64,000 nucleotides of DNA from Azonexus sp. (GCA_031260295.1 JAIRKE010000025.1:1-64000), one strand, 5' to 3'. Positions 50,619-60,349 are shown, numbered from the stretch's first letter. Made by a program: numbers and translations. The notes: generated from the sequence alone by a model not told the origin.

Positions 50619-51185
50619 ATGGCTATCAAATCGGATAAGTGGATACGCCGCATGGCGGCAGAGCACGGCATGATCGAGCCGTTCGAGCCGGCGCTGGTGC
50701 GCGAGGTCGACGGCCGCAAGATCGTTTCCTACGGCACCTCGAGCTACGGCTACGATATTCGTTGCGCCCGCGAATTCAAGGTGTTCACCAACATCAACTC
50801 GACCGTGGTCGATCCCAAAGCCTTCGACCCGAAATCCTTCGTCGAGGTCGAGTCCGATGTCTGCATCATTCCGCCCAATTCCTTCGCCCTGGCCCGTACC
50901 GTCGAATACTTCCGCATTCCGCGCTCGGTGCTGACCGTCTGTCTCGGCAAATCGACCTATGCCCGCTGCGGCATCATCGTCAACGTCACCCCCTTCGAGC
51001 CGGAATGGGAAGGCTACGTGACGCTTGAGTTCTCCAACACGACGCCGCTGCCGGCCAAAATCTACGCCGGCGAGGGGTGCGCCCAGGTCCTGTTCTTCGA
51101 GTCCGACGAAATCTGCGAGACGTCGTACAAGGATCGAGGTGGCAAGTACCAGGGGCAGGTCGGCGTCACGTTGCCGAAAATCTGA
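50619..51185 (+). CDS. dcd: dCTP deaminase
   Basis: A 188-residue trimeric enzyme making dUTP from d[19 protein letters not shown], the catalytic block [20 protein letters not shown] and [20 protein letters not shown] are all present, with the catalytic Glu in WEGYVTLEF. The ATG at 50619 ([19 protein letters not shown]) is the family start. The CRISPR array follows 150 bases later. Confidence 0.97.
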   Translation: MAIKSDKWIRRMAAEHGMIEPFEPALVREVDGRKIVSYGTSSYGYDIRCAREFKVFTNINSTVVDPKAFDPKSFVEVESDVCIIPPNSFALARTVEYFRIPRSVLTVCLGKSTYARCGIIVNVTPFEPEWEGYVTLEFSNTTPLPAKIYAGEGCAQVLFFESDEICETSYKDRGGKYQGQVGVTLPKI

Positions 51186-51336
51186 TACGGGGTTTCGCTC
51201 AAAACAAGGTATTTGAATGGGTGTTGCCCATTCCTCTATCACTCTCGACTAAAGTAACCCACGCCATTTCCAGCAACCCACACGGATCCCGACCGCCCGT
51301 TAAGCCAGGACAGCGGTTCATAAAGCAGAGCCGTAA

Positions 51337-52032
51337 GTTCCGGCCAGAGCGCATATCCCAGTCTGTTAAACTAAGCACGATGGGTCCGAGTCCGGCTGGG
51401 CTGTTCCGGCCAGAGCGCATATCCCAGTCTGTTAAACTCTAGTCTTCTAGCGGCCTTCTCGCCGAAAGGTTCCGGCCAGAGCGCATATCCTAGTCTGTTA
51501 AACTCCTGGCGTCGAGCACCGGCCGCCCACGGTAGTTCCGGCCAGAGCGCATATCCCAGTCTGTTAAACTGTTTCATGCGCGCTTGACCGCGACTGGCTA
51601 GTTCCGGCCAGAGCGCATATCCCAGTCTGTTAAACTCGCCGAGCGCTCGTAGGATCTTGCCTTGTCGTTCCGGCCAGAGCGCATATCCCAGTCTGTTAAA
51701 CTTGCCTTTATCGACAACGGAGATGCTGTATAGTTCCGGCCAGAGCGCATATCCCAGTCTGTTAAACTGACGCACACCTCTACCGTATCCGAAATGAAGT
51801 TCCGGCCAGAGCGCATATCCCAGTCTGTTAAACTCTATTTGAAGGGCATTTACTTCGTCATGCAGTTCCGGCCAGAGCGCATATCCCAGTCTGTTAAACT
51901 CCCGTGGAGACGTGATGTCGACTTGACCAGGTTCCGGCCAGAGCGCATATCCCAGTCTGTTAAACTGCTAAGTTCCGGTTTCGTATCAACAGTAGGGTTC
52001 CGGCCAGAGCGCATATCCCAGTCTGTTAAACT
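51337..52032 (+). CRISPR. CRISPR array, type II-C, 11 repeats and 10 spacers
   Basis: Eleven 36-bp repeats begin GTTCCGGCCAGAGCGCATAT and end CCCAGTCTGTTAAACT; all ten spacers are exactly 30 nt. Repeats start at 51337, 51403, 51469, 51535, 51601, 51667, 51733, 51799, 51865, 51931 and 51997. Repeat 3 has one change (C to T at 51491); the others are identical. The crRNA strand is plus because the tracrRNA anti-repeat complements it, and a terminator closes that direction. Each repeat ends in TGTTAAACT, an extended -10-like element at the place where Neisseria II-C repeats carry their promoters. The 151-bp segment before repeat 1 shows no clear leader signal. Confidence 0.98.
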
Positions 52033-52043
52033 GCCTCACCAGC

Positions 52044-52077
52044 AACCCCCTGATTCGTCAGGGGGTTTTTGGTTTTT
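52044..52077 (+). terminator. Rho-independent terminator closing the CRISPR transcript
   Basis: AACCCCCTGA pairs with TCAGGGGGTT around a TTCG tetraloop, followed by TTT-GG-TTTTT on the plus strand only. It lies 11 bases after the last repeat, between the array and the converging cas2 gene. Its polarity supports plus-strand transcription of the array. Confidence 0.9.
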
Positions 52078-52100
52078 AGGGGCGAAAAATTGATCACAAT

Positions 52101-52427
52101 TCAAAAAAGGTCGAACTGGTCAGGCGATTTTTGCGGTGCTTGTTTGGCGTGTCCGTGGAAGGTGATGATGCGTTCGTACTGCTTGTCGGTGAATTGCAAG
52201 ATGTTGACTCTACCACCCTCAGGCAATGCCCCCTCAACCCGTTTGCAGTAGGTGTCAATCTGGGTCTGACTGGTGCAGAAGCGCATGTACACCGAGAACT
52301 GGCTCATCTCAAACCCCATGTCCAGCAACGCATTACGAAAATCTGTCGCGGCTTTTCGTTCAGTCTTGGTGACAACAGGCAAATCGAACATCACGGTGAT
52401 CCACATGAGCCGATACCCGGAAAGCAT
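52101..52427 (-). CDS. cas2: CRISPR-associated endonuclease Cas2
   Basis: A 108-residue ferredoxin-fold protein that pairs with Cas1 for spacer insertion. The first strand WITVMFDLPVVTKTERKAAT with the conserved Asp and DFRNALLDMGFEMSQFSVYM are typical of type II Cas2. An alternative start is Met8 (MWITVMFD). It lies two bases after cas1 and converges with the array. Confidence 0.95.
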   Translation of the reverse strand: MLSGYRLMWITVMFDLPVVTKTERKAATDFRNALLDMGFEMSQFSVYMRFCTSQTQIDTYCKRVEGALPEGGRVNILQFTDKQYERIITFHGHAKQAPQKSPDQFDLF

Positions 52428-52429
52428 GG

Positions 52430-53359
52430 CTATTCGTCATTCAACATGGCGGCCAACGCAAGCGGCAGCCCTGGGAGCGGCAAGTCGAGCTTGTTCTTCT
52501 CACCGATAAACACTTGCGCCAACGAAGTCGCCAGCCGTTGGGTGCAAATGGTTACCGGCGTTGCGCCAAGGTCGGTTTGCATATCATCGTACATGGTACG
52601 AACCAGAGCGCGTTTGGTTTCGGGGGTGATCTCGTTTTCGCCATTCTTTTGCAACTGCCAGACTTTCAAGTCAACGATGGGACGAAACGGTTCCATCAGG
52701 TCATCGACAAGTCGCATGGCGTTGCCTTCGTTGCTATGGTGCAAGCCGAGCGTTGGATGCAATCCGGCAGCGACCACGGCACGCGCCGTGGTCGCGCGCA
52801 GCACGGTGTAGCCGTAGTTGAGCATGGCATTGAGACCGCCGGCATCTTGCTGACGGCGGAAATCCTCGCCAAACAGCAAGCTCCAATAGCGACGCGCGCC
52901 TTGTGCCTCGAAATTGTCCGGATCGCCTGAGCGAACTTTTGACACCAGGGCAGACAAGGGAACATGCGGCGCACCGGCTGCTTCTAGCGCTGAGGCTTGC
53001 TGTTGCAGTTTGGCTTTGACGATTTCCGCCCATAAGCGTTTTGCGGTCGGTTTGCCGGCGGCGATTTGCGCGTCGTATCGCTTTGCCTGTTGGTAGTTGC
53101 CATCAACGGGGAACAGCATTCCAGCCACATTGTGATTGGCCGCGCATAGCACGAAGGGCGCGCCGCGTTCGGCCAGCGCCACCAGCAGATTGTTGGTGTA
53201 GGAGAGACCATGTGCGTTGGCGATGACGGCGGCAATGTCATCGAGCGGAACCTGTCCCAGCTCTTTGTGTTCCCCTGCCGTGTCTTTGACAACCATGAAG
53301 CCGCGGTGCGTGAATAAATGCCGCTGGTCATCCGCAACTTCTACGATGCGGCCGATCAT
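52430..53359 (-). CDS. cas1: CRISPR-associated integrase Cas1 (type II)
   Basis: A 309-residue integrase that inserts new spacers. The metal ligands are visible: E151 (NFEAQGARRYW), H207/H208 (GLHHSNEGNAMRL), and E223 (DDLMEPFRPIVD). The sequence is of the type II-C kind. It begins four bases after the cas9 stop. The gene is intact, so adaptation could still work even if Cas9 does not, although in type II systems Cas9 also helps choose spacers. Confidence 0.96.
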   Translation of the reverse strand: MIGRIVEVADDQRHLFTHRGFMVVKDTAGEHKELGQVPLDDIAAVIANAHGLSYTNNLLVALAERGAPFVLCAANHNVAGMLFPVDGNYQQAKRYDAQIAAGKPTAKRLWAEIVKAKLQQQASALEAAGAPHVPLSALVSKVRSGDPDNFEAQGARRYWSLLFGEDFRRQQDAGGLNAMLNYGYTVLRATTARAVVAAGLHPTLGLHHSNEGNAMRLVDDLMEPFRPIVDLKVWQLQKNGENEITPETKRALVRTMYDDMQTDLGATPVTICTQRLATSLAQVFIGEKNKLDLPLPGLPLALAAMLNDE

Positions 53360-53363
53360 TTGC

Positions 53364-56300
53364 TTATTCCTTGAAGCCGGGGTCGCGCAACTCGCCGATG
53401 GGGGAGATAGTGGCTCGACGGGCTTTGGCTGTTTGCAGGGAGCCAGCCATCTTGGATGTGTAGGTAAACGCGTCAGCCTTGTCCCTATTACGGGCGTCTA
53501 CGTTGGCCTCACAGACTGGAGCAAACCAGATTTGCCCACTGCCTGCCACTTTGACCATACGCATCGTTTGCTCTTTGCCTTGAATTTCCATACGAACAAT
53601 GTCATCAATCACCAAGCGCATCACCAGCGGTTTTCCACTGATGCTCAAAGATGGGTGACGTAACCGATCAGCGCCAAACTCACGTACGACCTGATAGGCC
53701 GCAAAGGTTGAAATCACTTCGCCCTCCCACTTGCCTTTGTCGTTACGGACAATCTCGATGCAATAGTTGCTGCCGCCGACGTAACCGATGTAAGGCAGGG
53801 GCTTTCCGTCCGCATCGACGCCATGACGCGCCAGTTGTTTCGGTTCGCTGATACGAATGAGATTTTTGATCTCTCTGCCTTCTTCGCCGTCGGCCTTGAG
53901 TTTCTGCTTGATGGAGCCGTCCTTCTTGATGCCGTAGGCGGTCGCTTCCATCATTGCGCCCTCGTAACCGTGGTCGGGCTTGTGGCTAACCCAGATGTTG
54001 TGAACAGCCCGTTCCACGTGCTCGCGGTAGGTCGGCCACGGTGGGTCAAGAGTATCGAGCAGTTTTTCTGTCAATTCCTTTTTGCGTGCGCTGGCACTTG
54101 CTTCGGAAAATTTCTGCAACATGCCCCGGTTGGTCACGCCAATTACGCAGGCGTCTACGGCATGGTGGCGGTGATCATTGCGGTTTTTCTTGCCGACCAA
54201 GCCCAAAACGCCAAGAGTGCCTTTTTCTTTATCCCCATCTAGTCCAAGAACCTCACGTAACTTTGCAGTCAACTGTCCGGGAATCGAGCGTGTGCCCTGT
54301 GGGCAAATCAAGCCGAGATATTCAACGGCAATACGGCTCAGATAACGGGTATCGTTGAGTGAGCGCGCCAAGAACGTATCGGCTCGGCCTTTCCATTTTT
54401 CCATTGCATCATCGCCAAAACGGTAGCGTTTTTGATCCGGCCAGTTTTTGATGCGAGCAAGAATGTCCTCATATTTCCAGCCCTTCAAGCGCAGAAAATC
54501 GTTTTTCGCTTCTATCGGCGGGCGTTCTTTCTTGATGCGATTCGCTTCTCTCACACAAAGCACCTTGTTCGCCAAGCCATCATCGAGCGTGATGGAGTGC
54601 GGAAGAATGTGATCTATTTCAACGTCACTACTGAGTATCTTTGCCACGCCCAGTGTTTCCCCGCTGTAGGGGCAAACGACGATGCCACCATTGATTTCCT
54701 TCGCTTCATTCCAGAGACGCATCTTCTCCATATCGTAATCACCAGGCTTTCGACCAAGTACCTTTGCCGCCTCGGCACGAAGCTCCTTGTTTAGTTCCTG
54801 ATTGATGGCTTGCCTGATATTCACGCAGCCCGCACAAGAACAGTAGCGGCGCATGGTTTCTTTGGTAATTTTCCCGAATCTGAACTCTTTTTTGCGATGG
54901 TCTGCCCGACGCTTCAGTTCGTTCGCCACCTCCACAATGACTTCGGATGGGTGGCCGTAGCGTTTGATGAGTCTGTTTACGACCTCTCGAACCTGATTCA
55001 AGCCGATGTGTACCGTAGGGTTGGCGATTTTTCCATAGTATTTTTCTGGGGCGTCATCTTTGTCTTTGGGATCACCCGTACCAAAACCAACGTGTCGTTG
55101 CAATGCCTTGCCGTAATACGGCAACTGACGGAACCGATACACCGGCTTGATTTCTCCCGTGGAAGCGATGATGCGCTCACCCACCTGCTCCACATCATCC
55201 GTGCCGTGATCGAAGTCGAAACCCAAATCGCTGTGGTGATCATATCCTGCTACTTGCACCGCTTTGTCATAGGTAATCACTTCGGCTTTCAGGGCAGGCA
55301 GTATTTTGGCGAGCGCTTTGGTGCTGAGGCTTCCATAACCATCCGCAAGTTTGGTGCTGGCTTGCGAGATCACGTGGGCTCGACGCTCATCGAAACCAAA
55401 CTCCTGTTCCAGCCAATGCACTGATGCGGCCTCGTTTTCTTCGTTGAGTAGTTGCTTGACGATTGCATCCTGACGTTCCAAAGACCAAGCGAGCCAATCC
55501 GAACCAAAATGCTCTTCCTTACTCAAAATAACGCTGGTGTTGTTGCCTTTGAGTTCTTCACGCTTAACATCATCTTCCAGACTGAATCGCGTCGTTCCGG
55601 TGAGTTTCAGCAGTGTTTTTATTTTTTTGAAATTGAGAGAACCTTGTTGCTCCAGTGCATAAACAACGACATTGCGCTGTTCCAGCGATAGCGGTTCCTT
55701 CTGCAAGTCTTCGCCCAAAATGCGCAGGTTATTGACTTCCTGATAAATACGAAAACGCTGTTGGCTGGGGAGTGCCAAAGGCGCGCGCTCTTCATCGGGT
55801 TCCAGCGTGCAGCGTCCCGGAGTGACGGGTTTGAGCGGGCGTTGGTGCAGCAAACAGTCCTTCAGTTCCGCGCGGGCAGCTTTGGTGAATGCGCCAGGAT
55901 TGAGTTCAGTCTGTTTTGCCCAGAGTGCATCGAACTCGGCCTCGATCATGGCGCGGTCAATGTAGAGGTCGTACTGCACCGTGTTGGGCTTGGTGCTTTT
56001 GTTTTTTGCACGAACCTCCTGTCCTGCCTGCATTCGTCGCCAGAGCAACTCGCCCACGGTACGCGCTTTGCCCCCTGCACCCTCGGGGTCAAGCTGACTA
56101 CGCAAGGTGTTGATGGCGTTCTGCATCTCGCTTGCTTTTTTCTTTTCATCCGGCTTACTGGATTTGTCTGTTTTACGATTACTCTTAAAGCCAGCGCCGC
56201 TGGTTGATGTGGAACAGGGCGCGGGCAAATTCGGCGGGTGTCAGCGCCTCGTCCAATCCTTTGGCGCGCAGCGCGTAGGGGTTGAGCGTTTCCAGCGCTT

Positions 56301-56586
56301 TGCGTTCGGCCTCTCCTGCCGGAAAGAAACCATGCTTCTTGAGCAGCGCCATCATGCGCTGCTTGCGTTTGAGCAGCCGGTCACGGCGGCGACGCATGAG
56401 GCGTTTTTCGCGGCGAGTTACAGCCAGCGATGAGCCGTCCTTGGGATTGCGCCCATCGCTGAAAATTCTCACCCCGACCTTGATGAGCGCGCAGGGTTCG
56501 TCGTTGGCATTAAGTCGAAGCATGGCCCAGCCCAGCGAGGTTGAGCCTAAATCCAGAGCCAGCCGATAACGCATTTTGGGCAACAT
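53364..56586 (-). pseudogene. cas9: cas9, type II-C, interrupted by a +1 frameshift near 56193
   Basis: Two overlapping frames encode one Cas9. The first (ATG 56586, AAGG ahead) gives RuvC-I LALDLGSTSLGWAML with D12 and the Arg-rich bridge helix RREKRLMRRRRDRLLKRK, then stops (TAA) after LFHINQRRWL. Leaving out one base (A at 56193, T on the gene strand) restores INQRRGFKSNRKT and a 1073-residue protein, the normal II-C size. It holds RuvC-II VEVANELKRR (E552), HNH VEIDHILPHS (H659), RuvC-III RHHAVDAC (H808, D811), and an extra CSCAGC cluster before HNH. The extra base is not in a homopolymer. Real mutation or assembly error cannot be told apart here. Confidence 0.93.
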
Positions 56587-56621
56587 GCTTATGACCTTTC
56601 GTGATTGTGAAAATTGTCGGT

Positions 56622-56627
56622 TATAAT
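56622..56627 (+). promoter_or_regulatory. tracrRNA -10 box, overlapping the cas9 promoter region
   Basis: A perfect TATAAT on the plus strand ends 13 bases before the anti-repeat; -35 is poor. The reverse strand reads TATAAC at 56620-56625, a possible cas9 -10, so the two divergent promoters would overlap and may compete. Confidence 0.6.
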
Positions 56628-56633
56628 CTTGGC

Positions 56634-56720
56634 ACTATCTGACTGGGATATGCGCTCTGGACGCTAACAAGCTGACAAAGCACCAAATGAGAGGCCGCTA
56701 TATGCGGCCTCTTTCCTTTT
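56634..56720 (+). ncRNA. tracrRNA of the type II-C system
   Basis: GACTGGGATATGCGCTCTGG at 56641-56660 is a perfect 20-nt complement of repeat positions 8-27. TAAC three to seven bases later can pair with the repeat's first GTT across an internal bulge. A small GCT...AGC nexus-like hairpin follows (56671-56681), then a terminator GAGGCCGC / GCGGCCTC (56691-56711) with a T-rich tail. Expected length is about 85 nt, normal for II-C. It is divergent from cas9; the start at about 56634 is inferred from the -10 box. Confidence 0.9.
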
Positions 56721-56876
56721 GTGTTTCTTGTCATCCCCATGCCAAAGAAAACTGGCATAAATTTCATCATACAGCCGTTGCGCCACCGGGCGCAGGCATT
56801 GGGTATGATGCGCCCCGAAATCATTTGTTTTTGTGACTCGCTACGGCGGGTCGCCATTTTTTAAGGAATAAACGCC

Positions 56877-59111
56877 ATGCGTTTCCACTTCCCGATCATC
56901 ATCATCGACGAAGACTTTCGCTCGGAGAACGCTTCCGGTCTCGGTATCCGCGCCCTGGCCGCGGCCATCGAGAAGGAGGGCATGGAGGTGGTCGGCGTTA
57001 CCAGTTACGGTGATCTGACCTCTTTCGCCCAGCAGCAGAGCCGGGCCTCGGCCTTCATCCTGTCGATTGACGACGAGGAACTGGCGCTGGAACCCGAGGA
57101 GACGCTGGCCGAACTGCGCGCCTTCGTCGGCGAAATCCGTCACAAGAACGCCGAAATCCCGATCTTCCTGCACGGCGAGACGCGCACCAGCCGCCATATC
57201 CCGAACGACATCCTGCGCGAGCTGCACGGCTTCATCCACATGCACGAGGACACGCCGGAGTTCATCGCCCGCAACATCAAGCGCGAAGCGAGGGCTTACG
57301 TCGATTCGCTGCCGCCGCCTTTCTTCCGGGCGCTGACTCATTACGCCGCCGATGGCTCCTATTCCTGGCACTGCCCCGGCCACTCGGGCGGCGTTGCCTT
57401 TCTGAAGTCGCCGGTTGGCCAGATGTTCCACCAGTTCTTCGGCGAGAACATGCTGCGCGCCGACGTCTGTAATGCCGTCGAGGAACTCGGTCAACTGCTC
57501 GACCACACCGGCCCGGTCGCTGCTTCGGAGCGCAACGCAGCGCGCATCTTCAATGCCGACCACCTGTATTTCGTCACCAACGGCACTTCGACCTCGAACA
57601 AGATCGTCTGGCACTCGACCGTCGCCCCGGGCGACATCGTTGTCGTCGACCGTAACTGCCACAAGTCGATCCTGCACGCCATCATGATGACCGGCGCAAT
57701 CCCGGTATTCCTGATGCCGACCCGCAACAACTACGGCATCATCGGCCCGATTCCGAAGCGCGAGTTCGCCTGGGAAAGCATCCAGAAGAAGATCGCCGCC
57801 AATCCCTTCATCGCCGACAAGAACGCCAAGCCGCGTGTGCTGACCATTACCCAGTCGACCTACGACGGTATCCTGTACAACGTCGAGGACATCAAGGCGG
57901 AACTGGACGGCAAGATCGACACTCTGCACTTTGACGAGGCCTGGCTACCGCATGCCGCCTTCCACGATTTCTACGGCGACTACCACGCGATCGGCGCCGA
58001 CCGGCCGCGCTGCCGGGAGTCGATGGTGTTCTCGACGCAATCGACGCACAAACTGCTAGCCGGCTTGAGCCAGGCCTCGCAGATCCTGGTCCAGGACGCC
58101 GAGCACAACCAGCTCGACCGCGACATCTTCAACGAAGCCTACCTGATGCACACCTCGACCTCGCCGCAATACGCGATCATTGCCTCGTGCGACGTGGCGG
58201 CGGCGATGATGGAGGCACCGGGCGGCACGGCGCTGGTCGAGGAGTCGATCGCCGAGGCTCTCAATTTCCGCCGCGCCATGCGTAAGGTCGATGAGGAGTG
58301 GGGCAGTGATTGGTGGTTCAAGGTCTGGGGACCAGACGACCTGTCCGAGGAGGGCATCGAGGAGCGCGACGCCTGGATGTTGAAGCCGGGTGCCCGCTGG
58401 CACGGCTTCGGCCAACTGGCCGACGGCTTCAACATGCTCGATCCGATCAAGGCCACCATCATTACCCCGGGTCTCGATGTCGGCGGCGATTTCGCCGACG
58501 ACATCGGCATTCCGGCGGCCATCGTCACCAAGTATCTCGCCGAGCACGGCATCATCGTCGAGAAGTGCGGCCTGTACAGCTTCTTCATCATGTTCACTAT
58601 CGGCATCACCAAAGGCCGCTGGAACACGATGGTGACTGAACTCCAGCAGTTCAAGGACGACTACGACAAGAACCAGCCGTTGTGGAAAGTGCTGCCTGAG
58701 TTCGTGCAAAAGCATCCGCGCTACGAGCGAGTCGGCCTGCGCGACCTGTGCGCACAGATTCACGACGTGTATAAGCAGAACGACGTAGCCCGCCTGACCA
58801 CCGAGATGTACCTGTCGGACATGGTGCCGGCTATGCGCCCGGCCGAAGCCTTCGCCAAGATGGCGCATCGCGAGATCGAGCGGGTGCCGGTCGACGCGCT
58901 GGAAGGGCGCGTCACCGCTGTACTGCTCACCCCCTATCCGCCGGGTATCCCGCTGCTGATTCCGGGCGAACGCTTCAACGCGACGATCTGCAACTACCTG
59001 AAATTCGCCCGTGCCTTCAACGCCCGCTTCCCCGGCTTTGAAACCGACATCCACGGCCTGGTCAAGGGTGCCGACGGCAGCTACTACGTCGACTGCGTCG
59101 CGCAGAAATAG
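56877..59111 (+). CDS. Orn/Lys/Arg decarboxylase (PLP-dependent, fold type I)
   Basis: A 744-residue decarboxylase. The N-terminal wing domain (MRFHFPIIIIDEDFRSENAS) is receiver-like; the PLP lysine is K392 in STQSTHKLLAGLSQ, with GHSGG and FDEAWLPHA earlier in the active site. Length and start match the inducible lysine/arginine decarboxylases that consume protons in acid resistance or make polyamines. Substrate is not decidable by eye. AAGGA precedes the ATG. It stands alone between tracrRNA and the Fic gene; no antiporter is adjacent. Confidence 0.92.
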   Translation: MRFHFPIIIIDEDFRSENASGLGIRALAAAIEKEGMEVVGVTSYGDLTSFAQQQSRASAFILSIDDEELALEPEETLAELRAFVGEIRHKNAEIPIFLHGETRTSRHIPNDILRELHGFIHMHEDTPEFIARNIKREARAYVDSLPPPFFRALTHYAADGSYSWHCPGHSGGVAFLKSPVGQMFHQFFGENMLRADVCNAVEELGQLLDHTGPVAASERNAARIFNADHLYFVTNGTSTSNKIVWHSTVAPGDIVVVDRNCHKSILHAIMMTGAIPVFLMPTRNNYGIIGPIPKREFAWESIQKKIAANPFIADKNAKPRVLTITQSTYDGILYNVEDIKAELDGKIDTLHFDEAWLPHAAFHDFYGDYHAIGADRPRCRESMVFSTQSTHKLLAGLSQASQILVQDAEHNQLDRDIFNEAYLMHTSTSPQYAIIASCDVAAAMMEAPGGTALVEESIAEALNFRRAMRKVDEEWGSDWWFKVWGPDDLSEEGIEERDAWMLKPGARWHGFGQLADGFNMLDPIKATIITPGLDVGGDFADDIGIPAAIVTKYLAEHGIIVEKCGLYSFFIMFTIGITKGRWNTMVTELQQFKDDYDKNQPLWKVLPEFVQKHPRYERVGLRDLCAQIHDVYKQNDVARLTTEMYLSDMVPAMRPAEAFAKMAHREIERVPVDALEGRVTAVLLTPYPPGIPLLIPGERFNATICNYLKFARAFNARFPGFETDIHGLVKGADGSYYVDCVAQK

Positions 59112-59179
59112 GTTGGTAGCGACGACGCGGTCACCTGCTGACTACGGGTCGAGCGGCAAGCCTCGCCTTCATGGCGAGG

Positions 59180-60301
59180 TCATGCCTGCTCCCCTTGCGC
59201 CAGCAATTGCACCAGCGGCACATTGATGAAATACAAATACTTGCCCTGGCTATGTTCCTGTACCAGTCCCGCCTGCGCCAGTTGGCGCAGATAACGCGCG
59301 GCTGTCTGCCGCGTGATGCTCAGGTCACGCTGCACGAATTCGATGCGCGTATAGGGGTGGCGGAACAGATTGTTGAGCAAATCCTGTGAATACAGCTTGG
59401 GCGTCTTGGTGCGCAGGTGGCGCTTGGTCTCGGCCATCAAATCGCGCATGCCGCCCACCAGTTGCACGGCCTGCCGGGCGGTTTGCCCTACGGCGTTCAG
59501 CATGAACAGCACCCACGCCTGCCAACTTGCCGCGCTGGCGGCCGCATCGCCCGACGCATCGCGTACCGCTTGCAATAGGCGGTAATAGTCTCCCTTGTGC
59601 CGGTTGATGTAGCGCGACAGGTACAGCAATGGCGTATCCAGCAAGCCTGTGCGCACCAGACACAGCACGCACAGAATCCGCCCAACCCGGCCGTTGCCGT
59701 CGCTGAACGGGTGGATGCTCTCGAACTGGTGGTGAATTAGCGCCATCTTGATGATTGGGTCCAGCTCACATGCTGCGTCATCGTTGATGAAGCGCTCCAG
59801 CGCCTGCATATGAGTTTGCACCTGTGTGCCATCCTGCGGCGGCACGAAGACGGTGGCCCCGGTTCTTTCATTCTTGAGCACCGTGCCGCCGCTGGTGCGA
59901 AAAGTCTCGTTGCTGTTTTTGAGCAATTGAAACAATGCGATCAGAGTGCCATTGCTCAGAATTCCCTGCTGCTGGCGCATGCGTTCAAACCCATGCGTCA
60001 GTCCCTCGCGGTAGCGCGCAACCTCCTTGGCCGCGGACGACACCCATTCCGCAATGTGCAGATCGGCCCGGAACAGTTCATCCTGCGTGGTCACATAGCT
60101 TTCCACTTCCGAACTGGCCTTGGCCTCCTGCAAGACCAAGGTGTTGATCAGAATAGCCTGGTTGGGAATGCTCGCAGCGCAACCCTTGAGTTCCGCCAAG
60201 TGGCGGTGCGCCGATACCAGCGCCTTGAGCAATTCCGGCGCCTGAAAGTCCACGCCTGGCGGAGGAAGCTTGGGGATGGGGTAGCTGGACTGCAAAGTCA
60301 T
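59180..60301 (-). CDS. Fic family protein with N-terminal inhibitory motif and C-terminal winged helix
   Basis: A 373-residue AMP-transferase-type protein. The catalytic loop HPFSDGNGRVGR starts at H197. The N-terminal inhibitory helix reads ASSEVES, giving S63-xxx-E67-S68, a variant of S/T-xxx-E-G/N, so it is a class II Fic. Residues about 300-365 form a winged helix (FVQRDLSITRQTAARYLRQL, QAGLVQEHSQGKYLYF), suggesting DNA binding. Two palindromes lie upstream. GGAG precedes the ATG at eight bases. Confidence 0.92.
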   Translation of the reverse strand: MTLQSSYPIPKLPPPGVDFQAPELLKALVSAHRHLAELKGCAASIPNQAILINTLVLQEAKASSEVESYVTTQDELFRADLHIAEWVSSAAKEVARYREGLTHGFERMRQQQGILSNGTLIALFQLLKNSNETFRTSGGTVLKNERTGATVFVPPQDGTQVQTHMQALERFINDDAACELDPIIKMALIHHQFESIHPFSDGNGRVGRILCVLCLVRTGLLDTPLLYLSRYINRHKGDYYRLLQAVRDASGDAAASAASWQAWVLFMLNAVGQTARQAVQLVGGMRDLMAETKRHLRTKTPKLYSQDLLNNLFRHPYTRIEFVQRDLSITRQTAARYLRQLAQAGLVQEHSQGKYLYFINVPLVQLLAQGEQA

Positions 60302-60310
60302 GGGTCGCTC

Positions 60311-60349
60311 CGTTCATGTCGAAACCGAAGCCAGAATAGAACATGAACG
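60311..60349. promoter_or_regulatory. Inverted repeat immediately upstream of the Fic gene
   Basis: CGTTCATGT (60311-60319) and ACATGAACG (60341-60349) are perfect 9-base reverse complements, 21 bases apart, starting nine bases before the Fic start codon. As operator-like half sites they could bind the Fic protein's own winged helix (inference). As RNA they could form a hairpin near the ribosome site. Confidence 0.45.

Noticed and set aside
51371-51775. Minus-strand frame with repeated FNRLGYALWPE peptides
   Set aside because: It is the CRISPR repeat translated. Repeat plus spacer is 66 nt, a multiple of three, so the frame stays open.
53364-56228. The long Cas9 part as a separate gene starting at TTG 56228
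   Set aside because: No ribosome site there; the first residues are off-frame translation of the N-terminal half, and the sequence continues exactly where the first frame breaks.
56185-56236. Programmed frameshift as explanation for the split cas9
   Set aside because: No slippery heptamer, stimulatory hairpin or internal ribosome site is visible, and Cas9 genes are not known to use frameshifting. Not fully excluded.
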